NCBI RefSeq assembly: GCF_020687745.1
Contig: NZ_JAJEWK010000007.1
Location: 62,001-126,000 of the forward strand
DNA length: 64,000 nucleotides
Source: Chryseobacterium sp. MFBS3-17
GTDB taxonomy: Bacteria; Bacteroidota; Bacteroidia; Flavobacteriales; Weeksellaceae
Direction of reading: 5' to 3'
The notes under the pieces are model-generated. The model saw nothing but the letters and a program-made list of their open reading frames with translations, searched no databases and was not told the DNA's origin. The first letter of the stretch is position 1, and the number at the start of each line of letters is the position of its first letter. The position numbers were made by a program, and so were the translations under genes. This document shows positions 58,201-64,000 of this stretch, piece after piece.

Positions 58201-60349
58201 GATTATTTTGAAGAGAAGATTCTACAATGTCATCAGCTTTGGAAAACTGGTACTTCAGAATCCCTTTTTTTATTTCGGGTTTGGTTTGGACTAGATATTC
58301 AGATTGCTGAGTGTTTTTATTTTGAGACTGAATAATTTTGTCTGCCTTATGAATAACATCTTTTAGTTCGTCACTTGAAAAGGATCTTGATTGATTTTCA
58401 ACTTCCTTTTTGAGTTGCTGATATTTTCCAATTTCTTTGACAACAGCGGGGGATTTGAATTTAATGTCATCTAAATTGGAAAGTACTTGATCTATTTTTT
58501 CTTGAACTTGAACCAAATAGGATTCATGCTTTTGATTAAGACTATTTCCAGTATCAGAGACTTTGGAATCTTTTCCTAACGTAGTTTCTGATCCGTTTTG
58601 AGCAAACGAAACATCCAAATCTTCAAATAGATTTCCGATTCTTTGGGCTTCTTTTTTATTTTGAATTTGTTCTAAGTGTAAAAGAGCATCTTCCAAATTT
58701 CCATGAACATAAGCTTCTAACCTTCCGAAACGGTTGGTTTTTTCTTTGAGTTCGCCGAGAATCTTTTCAGGATTTTGGGTGAAATATTCCGATATATCTT
58801 TAGAAACCTTCTGCCTTGACTTTTGAAGAATCACAATATCTGTCCCGATTTGTGTTCCAGAAAAGGCTCCACTTGGAAGTCGGTAAGCATTCAATAGTTC
58901 TGCATTTTCTAAATTTTTCTGTCGGTTTAGCCAACCCGAAGGAAGCACCATTGCGAGAACTCCATTTGATTTTAAAGTATCCAATGAGCGTTTAACAAAG
59001 TAGTCTTCATATTTGGAAAGTTTAGGTTCTTCACCAAGACCTTTATAAAAGCCTCTGTGTTCTCCATAAGGTGGATTTCCAATGACCAAATCATATTTTT
59101 CTGAAAAGTTTTGAGAATCTTTTTTGCTGCCGTTCTCTTCGATAAATTCCGTTTCAAATGACCTAAGTTTGATTTCTGCTTCAGGATGAAATATCTTGGC
59201 AATTTTAGCGGTTGTTTCATTGATTTCAAAGGCGGTAATTTGGGTTTTTGGTGCTAGATCTTTAGCAACGTAAACAAAATTTCCAGTTCCAATACTCGGT
59301 TCTAAAACCGAGATTTCTTTTTGATTTCGGAATTGGTCTTTGATAAGATTGCGAACGGCATCAACAATTTTGGAATCGGTGTAATATTCATCTAAAATTC
59401 CGCGACCTTCTTTAGCAACACCGCCACTTTTATAATGGTTGCAAATGTCTTTAAGATCGTCTGAAATTTCAATTCCTTCTTTAAGTAGAATTTTCTTATC
59501 GTCAGAAACAAAACAAACTGCGAAAACGACTTCTGCAACTTGTTCGTTGGTCAGTTTTTGACCTTTGTATTTTGAAATGAGAGAATTTAATTCCTCTTGG
59601 TTTTTGTTTTTTGAATTTAACTCTTCTTCTGTTCTATTGGATGGATTTCTCCCGGATACGATTCCGCCCACTGAATGTTTTGCACTTTCATTTTCTTGAG
59701 CATCTTCCGATTTTGCTTCACTACTAAATCCGTCTCGTTCTCGTTTTCTCCAATCGTTCCTTCCTGTGTTTTCAAGTCCATTTCGAGCATTGTTGCTGCC
59801 CAAAGCTTGTCCTTCTCTGTGATTTCCGTTTTGCTTGGTTTGGTGGTCTTCGCTAAGTTCTCCAGTATTTCTTCCAACAAATCCGGATCCCAAGTGCTTA
59901 ACGTTGGAAACTGATTTGGATTGAGCGTTATTGTTTTCATGATTGGTCTTTTTTGATTCAACTAAAATAGTATTTTTATTTTGGATTTTGTTTTGAAGAT
60001 ATTCGGTTAAGTTTTGATTTCCATTTGCTGAAATTTGATACAACTCACGAATATCCTTAATGATTTTTCCGTTAAACTTTTTGAAAATAGTATTTGTAAT
60101 ACCATTTCCACTTTCGCTTGCATCTAAACAAAGGAATAGTTTTCCATCAAAATCTCGGAATCGGTTGATGAAACTTTGGATATTGACGGTAGAGTTAAGT
60201 GCGACTAGGGTTCTGTTATTTCTTTGCTTATTTAATTTGAGAAGTTCCAAAAATGAATCAGAATCCTTGCTTGTTGAAAAAAGAACGAGCTCGTTTTTAC
60301 TTCCTTCAATTACAGAAATATCATTGCTTAGTGTTTGAGCGTCATTCAT
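55226..60349 (-). CDS. Giant TOPRIM-methylase-SNF2 helicase protein of a conjugative element
   Basis: The 1707 residues contain, in order, a TOPRIM-like N-terminal domain (DGKLFLCLDASESGNG), an N6-adenine methylase with EPSIGTGNFVY (motif I) and GNPPYGEHRG (motif IV), and an SNF2 helicase. The helicase has EVGFGKTLSG (Walker A), TFDEVHNANH (motif II), LLSATPFTNK (motif III) and GRAHRQGNKNENV (motif VI). Such proteins are found in Bacteroidota conjugative elements and resemble DarB-type anti-restriction proteins. It could modify or protect incoming element DNA. It starts 4 bases inside the end of the lipoprotein gene. Confidence 0.88.
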   Translation of the reverse strand: MNDAQTLSNDISVIEGSKNELVLFSTSKDSDSFLELLKLNKQRNNRTLVALNSTVNIQSFINRFRDFDGKLFLCLDASESGNGITNTIFKKFNGKIIKDIRELYQISANGNQNLTEYLQNKIQNKNTILVESKKTNHENNNAQSKSVSNVKHLGSGFVGRNTGELSEDHQTKQNGNHREGQALGSNNARNGLENTGRNDWRKRERDGFSSEAKSEDAQENESAKHSVGGIVSGRNPSNRTEEELNSKNKNQEELNSLISKYKGQKLTNEQVAEVVFAVCFVSDDKKILLKEGIEISDDLKDICNHYKSGGVAKEGRGILDEYYTDSKIVDAVRNLIKDQFRNQKEISVLEPSIGTGNFVYVAKDLAPKTQITAFEINETTAKIAKIFHPEAEIKLRSFETEFIEENGSKKDSQNFSEKYDLVIGNPPYGEHRGFYKGLGEEPKLSKYEDYFVKRSLDTLKSNGVLAMVLPSGWLNRQKNLENAELLNAYRLPSGAFSGTQIGTDIVILQKSRQKVSKDISEYFTQNPEKILGELKEKTNRFGRLEAYVHGNLEDALLHLEQIQNKKEAQRIGNLFEDLDVSFAQNGSETTLGKDSKVSDTGNSLNQKHESYLVQVQEKIDQVLSNLDDIKFKSPAVVKEIGKYQQLKKEVENQSRSFSSDELKDVIHKADKIIQSQNKNTQQSEYLVQTKPEIKKGILKYQFSKADDIVESSLQNNPNISKEEIAAFRDTDYDGTLDNVEQHKKFANYIDGKWIHDFYYAEGNIYKKLEKLEIDFDRSSSLNAQQYEKQKTLLENVLPKPKTLDQISISPNHEFIHQFSLGKVEKEVWNYNTRQTEKTIVDYNLAEKFKDFVSQLPSEAFAGSSSWEVKSFVDNETVTGSDKERNALIRERRKTAANDLFHKFIREELDDDLRERFVTEFNRNYNNIHVPDYSKFPLFSKIHLNFKGQELRLTEVQKAGIGRQTTKGVGLLAHEVGFGKTLSGVLSMHEAMERSNAKRPLIVVPNDSILKQWVETIFETIPNVKVNVLGNLGKSFDLSKFDNKDNEITIVTYEGFNNIGFSEDITRSLASKFSYISENELKSVNSISERDFQKELEKEKELEGKMRRGKIYNWEDFGFDYLTFDEVHNANHIVGKVRIENRRFASDFRSQNQQTSKLGINTWMACQYIQENYDGRNVTLLSATPFTNKPLEYYSILSLIANNRLEESGYFNVNTFFETFMEADNDMEIDAKGDVKFKANVRRFKNNSLFQQLLSEFIDIKGEEDNLELIRPNKINKEYKIEQNDLTKEQYELLNENFEQSEKGAILTHILNARLIAISPYLSPYYDDEIPTVQEFVENSPKLIETMNLIRQNKEDLPDSGQIIYSELAVAQFPKLKEYLVKEVGYEPEEIGIITGSTSKSKRISIQNDLNCGKIKIIIGSEAIQEGMNLQENTTDLYLLSLPYNFTSLRQVEGRAHRQGNKNENVRMNFMLTNDSIDVFMLQKLQSKQARYLEAMKKGADVLDISDISTQELKTAIITNPETRANIEIELMKKRIESEKNKLLADSSFVLRKYEDFLKVKREVTKAEETYNRYLGFANEEGKDSDYWKNQLPTYQKFIDLANAKVHEEIQNLSKKGVNVTQIEKQTKVTEEKISALDKKIEELPSIELDLILQYQSNKEEQLKLSERRDIAKVREVENKALFKIIDNFKVLDKIVTSKDNVSYNRRR

Positions 60350-61029
60350 CTTTGTCTTTGCTTTACAAATGCGTTAAACTCAAATAGTTCTTTTGCTCCT
60401 TCGTCCCAACTTTTTCTGGAAAGGACTTGAAGGGAAACAAAAATATCTTTCTCTTTATTGTAAGAATCAATTCTTTCTAATCTTCCTTTATAATCTTGTT
60501 CGACATGTTTGTAAAGAGAATAGGGTAGGATCGTATCGGTTGGATAAATGTAAAAACGAGTATAAATCCAAGGTGAATTAATCTCAAATCGTTTGTATTT
60601 TTTGTTGAACAAAACGGTGTCTGATAGATTTTTTCTGTTGATATAATTTGGAATCCATTCTTTTGAAAATAATGCTCCTTGTTTTTTGTTTTCAACCAAA
60701 TTCGGTCTCTGATTTTTTAAAATGTCGGAAAGAATAATTGAGTTGGAATTTTCATTTCCAAGCGAATAACACAAAGTATCTTTAATTAAATATTGTTGTT
60801 GAGTTAATTCTGGAAAACTAAAATCCGGAACTCTTTCAATGATCGTATCTCCCAAATAATTCATATTGGAAAGATGTATGCTTTGCAAATTGTTCAAATT
60901 CTTTGACGCATCGAAGTACACATTAGAAATCAGATCAATCCTGCCTCTTTCAGATTTGATTTCTTTCCGACACGAATTTATCGCTAAAAGGGCAGTTATA
61001 AAAAGCGTGAACCTTGCATAATTCTTCAT
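60346..61029 (-). CDS. Conjugative-element lipoprotein (227 aa)
   Basis: A signal peptide with lipobox AINSC predicts outer membrane attachment. The mature part is soluble with several aromatic strands (INSPWIYTRFYIYPTDTILP). No family is recognised. It overlaps the giant protein gene start by 4 bases (ATGA), so they are coexpressed. Confidence 0.65.
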   Translation of the reverse strand: MKNYARFTLFITALLAINSCRKEIKSERGRIDLISNVYFDASKNLNNLQSIHLSNMNYLGDTIIERVPDFSFPELTQQQYLIKDTLCYSLGNENSNSIILSDILKNQRPNLVENKKQGALFSKEWIPNYINRKNLSDTVLFNKKYKRFEINSPWIYTRFYIYPTDTILPYSLYKHVEQDYKGRLERIDSYNKEKDIFVSLQVLSRKSWDEGAKELFEFNAFVKQRQR

Positions 61030-61034
61030 AATGT

Positions 61035-61065
61035 TTTGTATTTTGTAAGATTATTTTTAAATTTG
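61035..61065 (+). promoter_or_regulatory. Promoter of the toxin-antitoxin pair
   Basis: TTTG at 61035-61038 and TAAATTTG at 61058-61065 are separated by 19 bases, an exact match to the Bacteroidota consensus. The GTG start lies 25 bases downstream. Confidence 0.75.
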
Positions 61066-61089
61066 TATGAAATTTGATAAGTAAAATAG

Positions 61090-61386
61090 GTGAGGGTTAT
61101 TGCAAAAAAGACGTTGGTGCTGTTTTATACAGAACACGCGGATGCCAAAAGTGCTTTGGAGGATTGGTACCGAAAAGTTTCCGATAATGATTGGCAAAAT
61201 TTTGCAGACATCAAAAAAAATTTTAATAGTGTAGACAGCGTGGGTAATCAGAGATTTGTTTTCAACATCAAGGGAAATCATTATCGCATTGTGGCTTTGA
61301 TCCTTTTTTCTGTCCAAATCGTTTATATCCGTTTTGTTGGAACCCATTCGGAATATGATAAAATTAATGACATAAAAAATATTTGA
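61090..61386 (+). CDS. higB: HigB-family toxin (type II toxin-antitoxin)
   Basis: This 98-residue protein starts at GTG and reads RVIAKKTLVLFYTEHADAKS, WYRKVSDNDWQNFADIKKNF and NHYRIVALILFSVQIVYIRF. That is the HigB-type RelE-fold RNase pattern, including the YxxxxxFxGTHSEYDKI end. It would cut mRNA on the ribosome. The antitoxin gene follows after 1 base, an order unusual for most TA pairs but normal for HigBA. Confidence 0.85.
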   Translation: MRVIAKKTLVLFYTEHADAKSALEDWYRKVSDNDWQNFADIKKNFNSVDSVGNQRFVFNIKGNHYRIVALILFSVQIVYIRFVGTHSEYDKINDIKNI

Positions 61387-61387
61387 G

Positions 61388-61747
61388 ATGACGATAAAAA
61401 ATGAAATGCAATACGACGCCATTATGAAACGTATCGACGAGCTACTAAAAGTGGTGAATGACGATACGCCACAAACCGACAAAGATTTCATCGAATTGAT
61501 GTTACTTTCGGATATTGCTGAGGAATATGAAGAGGTGCATTACCCTATTTCAACGCCATCTTTAACCGAGGTCATTAAACTCCGAATGTATGAGATGAAC
61601 CTTACCCAAGTTAAACTAGCCGAAATTCTAGGGGTTTCTGCGCCACGAATCAGCGACTACCTCTCTGGAAGAAGTGAACCAACGCTGAAAGTGGCTAAAG
61701 CCATGCATCATAAACTCAACATCAGTCCGAGCATCATCTTGCAATAA
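61388..61747 (+). CDS. higA: HigA-family antitoxin with XRE HTH
   Basis: This 119-residue protein has an N-terminal helical part that would wrap the toxin and a C-terminal XRE HTH (NLTQVKLAEILGVSAPRISD then YLSGRSEPTLKVAKAM). It should neutralise HigB and repress the operon. A terminator follows directly, so the pair is a closed unit. Confidence 0.87.
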   Translation: MTIKNEMQYDAIMKRIDELLKVVNDDTPQTDKDFIELMLLSDIAEEYEEVHYPISTPSLTEVIKLRMYEMNLTQVKLAEILGVSAPRISDYLSGRSEPTLKVAKAMHHKLNISPSIILQ

Positions 61748-61759
61748 ATAAGCACGATT

Positions 61760-61789
61760 CAAAGGCTACCGAAAAAGTAGCCTTTTTTT
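61760..61789 (+). terminator. Terminator after higBA
   Basis: AAAGGCTAC pairs with GTAGCCTTT around a CGAAAAA loop, followed by a T-run. A-rich sequence on its left also suits the minus-strand gene end. Confidence 0.85.
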
Positions 61790-61807
61790 GTTCAAAGCGT
61801 ACAAATA

Positions 61808-62560
61808 TTAGCGTTTAATGCTCTGCTCTTTGGCATTGTTTTTTTCCTGTTTCTGGTCGTTGTCAATTCCTTCCAAAGGTTTGTTGGTATTGATTCGGTT
61901 CATCTCTCCATCATATAAACTCAAGTTTTTGTATTGAGGATTGAGCACTGCTTTTCCCTCTACGATCTTGTCATCCAATTCAAATTTCACTTTGACGATG
62001 TTTCCTTTTTCTAGAGATTTAATGGTATTTTCTCGGTATTCAGGTTGATCAAAAATAAGATTGGATTTCTCTACAATTTGTACGGCATCGACACCATAAT
62101 TTTGATAGAAGTTCTGAAACTGAAAATTCCCTTTTTCGGTTTTGGGTTCGCCGAAATTAAATTTCACAAAAGCTTCTTCTTGTTGATCGCTTTTCGGGTT
62201 GTGAAACTCGATTTTTACAGAACGACCTTCTAACAAATTCACAGCTTCTTTAGCAGTGAAAGTATTTTCCCGATTGACCGGAAAATTATGCGAAATTTCT
62301 TCGCCTTTTTCGTTTTTCAGTTCGGCGTGATAGGAATTGAGAAAGACGCCACCACTTTCTGTTTTGTTGAATTTCAACGAAAAATCAACCTTGTTGCCAG
62401 GTAAAGTTTTGTCCGAATTGGTTTTGATTTCAAATTGATCTTTGGTGGATTTTATTCCTTTTTCTAAATCTTTGTGAAGTTTTGCATCTTCACCGAAACC
62501 AAGATATTTTAATTGATTTTTCAAATACGCTACTTGGTCGAATTCTTTTGGTGTGTCCAT
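61808..62560 (-). CDS. DUF3945-like conjugative-element protein
   Basis: This 250-residue protein has a charged, beta-rich body and a C-terminal part with KVKFELDDKIVEGKAVLNPQ then YKNLSLYDGEMNRI, which matches the DUF3945 pattern often found in Bacteroidota mobile elements. The end is Lys/Gln/Asn-rich and disordered. Its role in the element is not known. Confidence 0.55.
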   Translation of the reverse strand: MDTPKEFDQVAYLKNQLKYLGFGEDAKLHKDLEKGIKSTKDQFEIKTNSDKTLPGNKVDFSLKFNKTESGGVFLNSYHAELKNEKGEEISHNFPVNRENTFTAKEAVNLLEGRSVKIEFHNPKSDQQEEAFVKFNFGEPKTEKGNFQFQNFYQNYGVDAVQIVEKSNLIFDQPEYRENTIKSLEKGNIVKVKFELDDKIVEGKAVLNPQYKNLSLYDGEMNRINTNKPLEGIDNDQKQEKNNAKEQSIKR

Positions 62561-62666
62561 AATGTTTTGTTTTTATTGTTGTTAATTGATTGTTGTTAGC
62601 TTATTATCTTTAGTTTCCCGCAGATAACTCAGATTGTCGCAGATTCTTTTGAATCTTAATGCAGAT

Positions 62667-63395
62667 TCATCTTCTAAAACCTTTTGATTTTTGAGTTTCT
62701 TCCTGTTCTTCCTCTTGTTCTTCTCGCATTCGATTTGCATCTTGATACAAATCCGGATTGTTGACTTTTAAATCAATGTTTGTTTTTTGTTGTTTCTTAG
62801 AGAGGCTTTCAGAAATTCCCTCAACCGTATTGATTTCCTTTGACACGATATTCAAATCAGTAGCAATTTCTTTAGCGATTTCGGGAAACTGGTCGATTTT
62901 GTCTTGTAGAAAACTTTTGAGTTTTAAAAGCTCATTTTTATAGCGGTTGATTTCGAGAATATCCTTTTTATCGGCAATAATCGCAGTGAGTTCAGTAGCA
63001 TTTTTAACCAAATCAAATTCTGCTACTTTTCCACTTTCTTCATCGTAAACCAATGCTTTCTTCCCGTAGAAAAAATTGGGTTTTTCCTCATTGATTGCTA
63101 GTTTATCTTTTCTGCCAAACTCTGCAAATTGAAGCTCGGTGTACTGAATTTGTTCTTTGCTGTTTTTGAGAATATCAGCGATACTTTTATCCCGCTCCAA
63201 AAAGATGACTTTCAGTTGTGTGTTGTTGTCGGTCAATTGGAAAGTCGCTCTATTCCTATCATTGTCTGCAACAATGGTGTATCCTTGCAGGAATTTCTGA
63301 ATATCATTGGCATTGAGTTTTTTAGAGAACGATAAATCTTCGTTGATAATTCCGAATTTTTTGAGTTCTTCGGTTGGTAATTGTTCAGTGTTCAT
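62667..63395 (-). CDS. DUF4099-like conjugative-element protein
   Basis: This 242-residue protein starts MNTEQLPTEELKKFGIINED, the type of opening seen in DUF4099 proteins, and continues with TIVADNDRNRATFQLTDNNT. The C-terminal third is coiled and Glu/Gln-rich. It overlaps the upstream peptidase gene by 11 bases. A related function to the DUF3945-like neighbour is inferred because both are common in the same element type. Confidence 0.5.
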   Translation of the reverse strand: MNTEQLPTEELKKFGIINEDLSFSKKLNANDIQKFLQGYTIVADNDRNRATFQLTDNNTQLKVIFLERDKSIADILKNSKEQIQYTELQFAEFGRKDKLAINEEKPNFFYGKKALVYDEESGKVAEFDLVKNATELTAIIADKKDILEINRYKNELLKLKSFLQDKIDQFPEIAKEIATDLNIVSKEINTVEGISESLSKKQQKTNIDLKVNNPDLYQDANRMREEQEEEQEETQKSKGFRR

Positions 63396-64000
63396 AATAG
63401 TTTGCGATTAAATTTTTTGCTTTTTTTAAATCATTTAAAAAGTGAATGGGATTAATGCTTTTTCCAAATTCCTTAACGCCGAAATGCAAATGAGGTCCGG
63501 TTGAATTTCCTGAGTTTCCTGATTTGGCAATAATGAATCCAGCTTTCACTTGTTCTCCGACTTTATAATAGATTTCTGAAAGATGTAGGTAAGATGTTTT
63601 AAAATGGTTGTAATGATTGATTTTAATAAAATTTCCTCCGCCTTTGGAATCCCAGCCGGTTGCAGTGACGATGCCGTCCAAAACTGCATAAACGTTTTCG
63701 TAGTTGGCTTTGAGGTCAATACCATTATGCAGTTTTTTTGTTCCAGAAATCGGGTGAGTTCGTATACCAAAAGGGGAGGTCACGGATATTTTCCCTAACA
63801 AGGGCATGACAATTTTAGAATTTAAAATTTGAGCCTTTTCAACCGATTCTCTAGAAATAAAATCATATTTCGTTTTTTGGAAGTTCAATTTATGTTGGCT
63901 TGCTTCTAGTTCCTTTATTCTTAAAACCAAAGAATCATTTTTCCTTTTTTCTTCTCTTTTTTGTTCTTTGATTTGTTGGTTCTTCAATACTGTTTTCAAT
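63385..64000 (-). CDS. M23-family peptidase, N-terminus cut by window edge
   Basis: The frame runs off the window; the first apparent start is a TTG at the edge and not trusted. A coiled coil is followed by an M23 domain: LHNGIDLKAN (first His and Asp of the metal site), a KINHYNHFKTSYLHLSEI segment and TGPHLHFGV (the HxH motif). M23 enzymes in conjugative elements open peptidoglycan for the transfer channel. Confidence 0.82.
   Translation of the reverse strand, partial: LKTVLKNQQIKEQKREEKRKNDSLVLRIKELEASQHKLNFQKTKYDFISRESVEKAQILNSKIVMPLLGKISVTSPFGIRTHPISGTKKLHNGIDLKANYENVYAVLDGIVTATGWDSKGGGNFIKINHYNHFKTSYLHLSEIYYKVGEQVKAGFIIAKSGNSGNSTGPHLHFGVKEFGKSINPIHFLNDLKKAKNLIANYYEH

Overview
The window looks like Bacteroidota DNA, probably Flavobacteriales (Chryseobacterium/Elizabethkingia-type). 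The signs are a SusC/SusD pair, a DUF6520-type peptide, TAnnTTTG promoter elements, AT-rich host genes and a Bacteroidetes-style conjugative element. It is a mosaic of three kinds of DNA. AT-rich chromosomal or island DNA fills about 1-18500. A visibly more G+C-rich Mu-like transposable prophage fills about 18500-55200. AT-rich conjugative-element genes run from about 55226 to the end.

Region 1 (1-9760). The end of a SusC-type TonB-dependent transporter, a SusD lipoprotein and an exported S9 peptidase form an operon that looks built for oligopeptide capture. It converges on a MauE/DoxX-like membrane protein and a small Cys-containing secreted peptide. Next comes a compact regulatory locus: an acyltransferase with LuxI/FeeM resemblance plus an AraC regulator, divergent from a PAS-LuxR regulator, with a ThiF-type E1-like enzyme downstream. 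Three copies of a lux-box-like palindrome (CTACAC-N4-GTGTAG) lie in front of these genes and suggest one quorum-sensing-like regulon.

Region 2 (9970-18180) is a defence island. A truncated DUF1016 nuclease remnant is followed by an overlapping qatABCD anti-phage operon (KAP ATPase, QatB, QueC-like, TatD-like). A convergent, very large Hsp90-like ATPase with a C-terminal DUF3883/nuclease-like domain follows.

Region 3 is the Mu-like prophage. The early module on the plus strand holds a double-HTH repressor, a small HTH protein, MuA transposase, MuB, a RecA-like ATPase, DUF3164, a gp16-like protein and many small proteins. It is interrupted by an AT-rich block (26193-28760) carrying an adenine/cytosine-N4-type methyltransferase and orphan genes, separated by attC-like hairpins. 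The packaging/head module (tail terminator, gpG, MuF with a zincin domain, portal, gp36, terminases) lies on the minus strand. It is divergent from the capsid and tail module on the plus strand: protease/scaffold, capsid, sheath, tube, frameshifted chaperone, tape measure, baseplate and fibres. Lysis genes (a candidate unimolecular spanin and an M15 endolysin) follow. A thymidylate-synthase-family protein with dCMP-type specificity sits at the far right end, where Mu keeps its DNA-modification gene.

Region 4 (55226-64000) is part of an integrative conjugative element: a giant TOPRIM-methylase-SNF2 protein, a lipoprotein, a HigBA toxin-antitoxin pair, two element-specific proteins and an M23 peptidase cut by the window edge. 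The most interesting signals are the lux-box-like regulon, a canonical slippery site joining portal and MuF, the attC-like cassette block, paired operator palindromes on counter-oriented small phage genes, and the dCMP-hydroxymethylase-like protein. No tRNA, rRNA or CRISPR array was seen.
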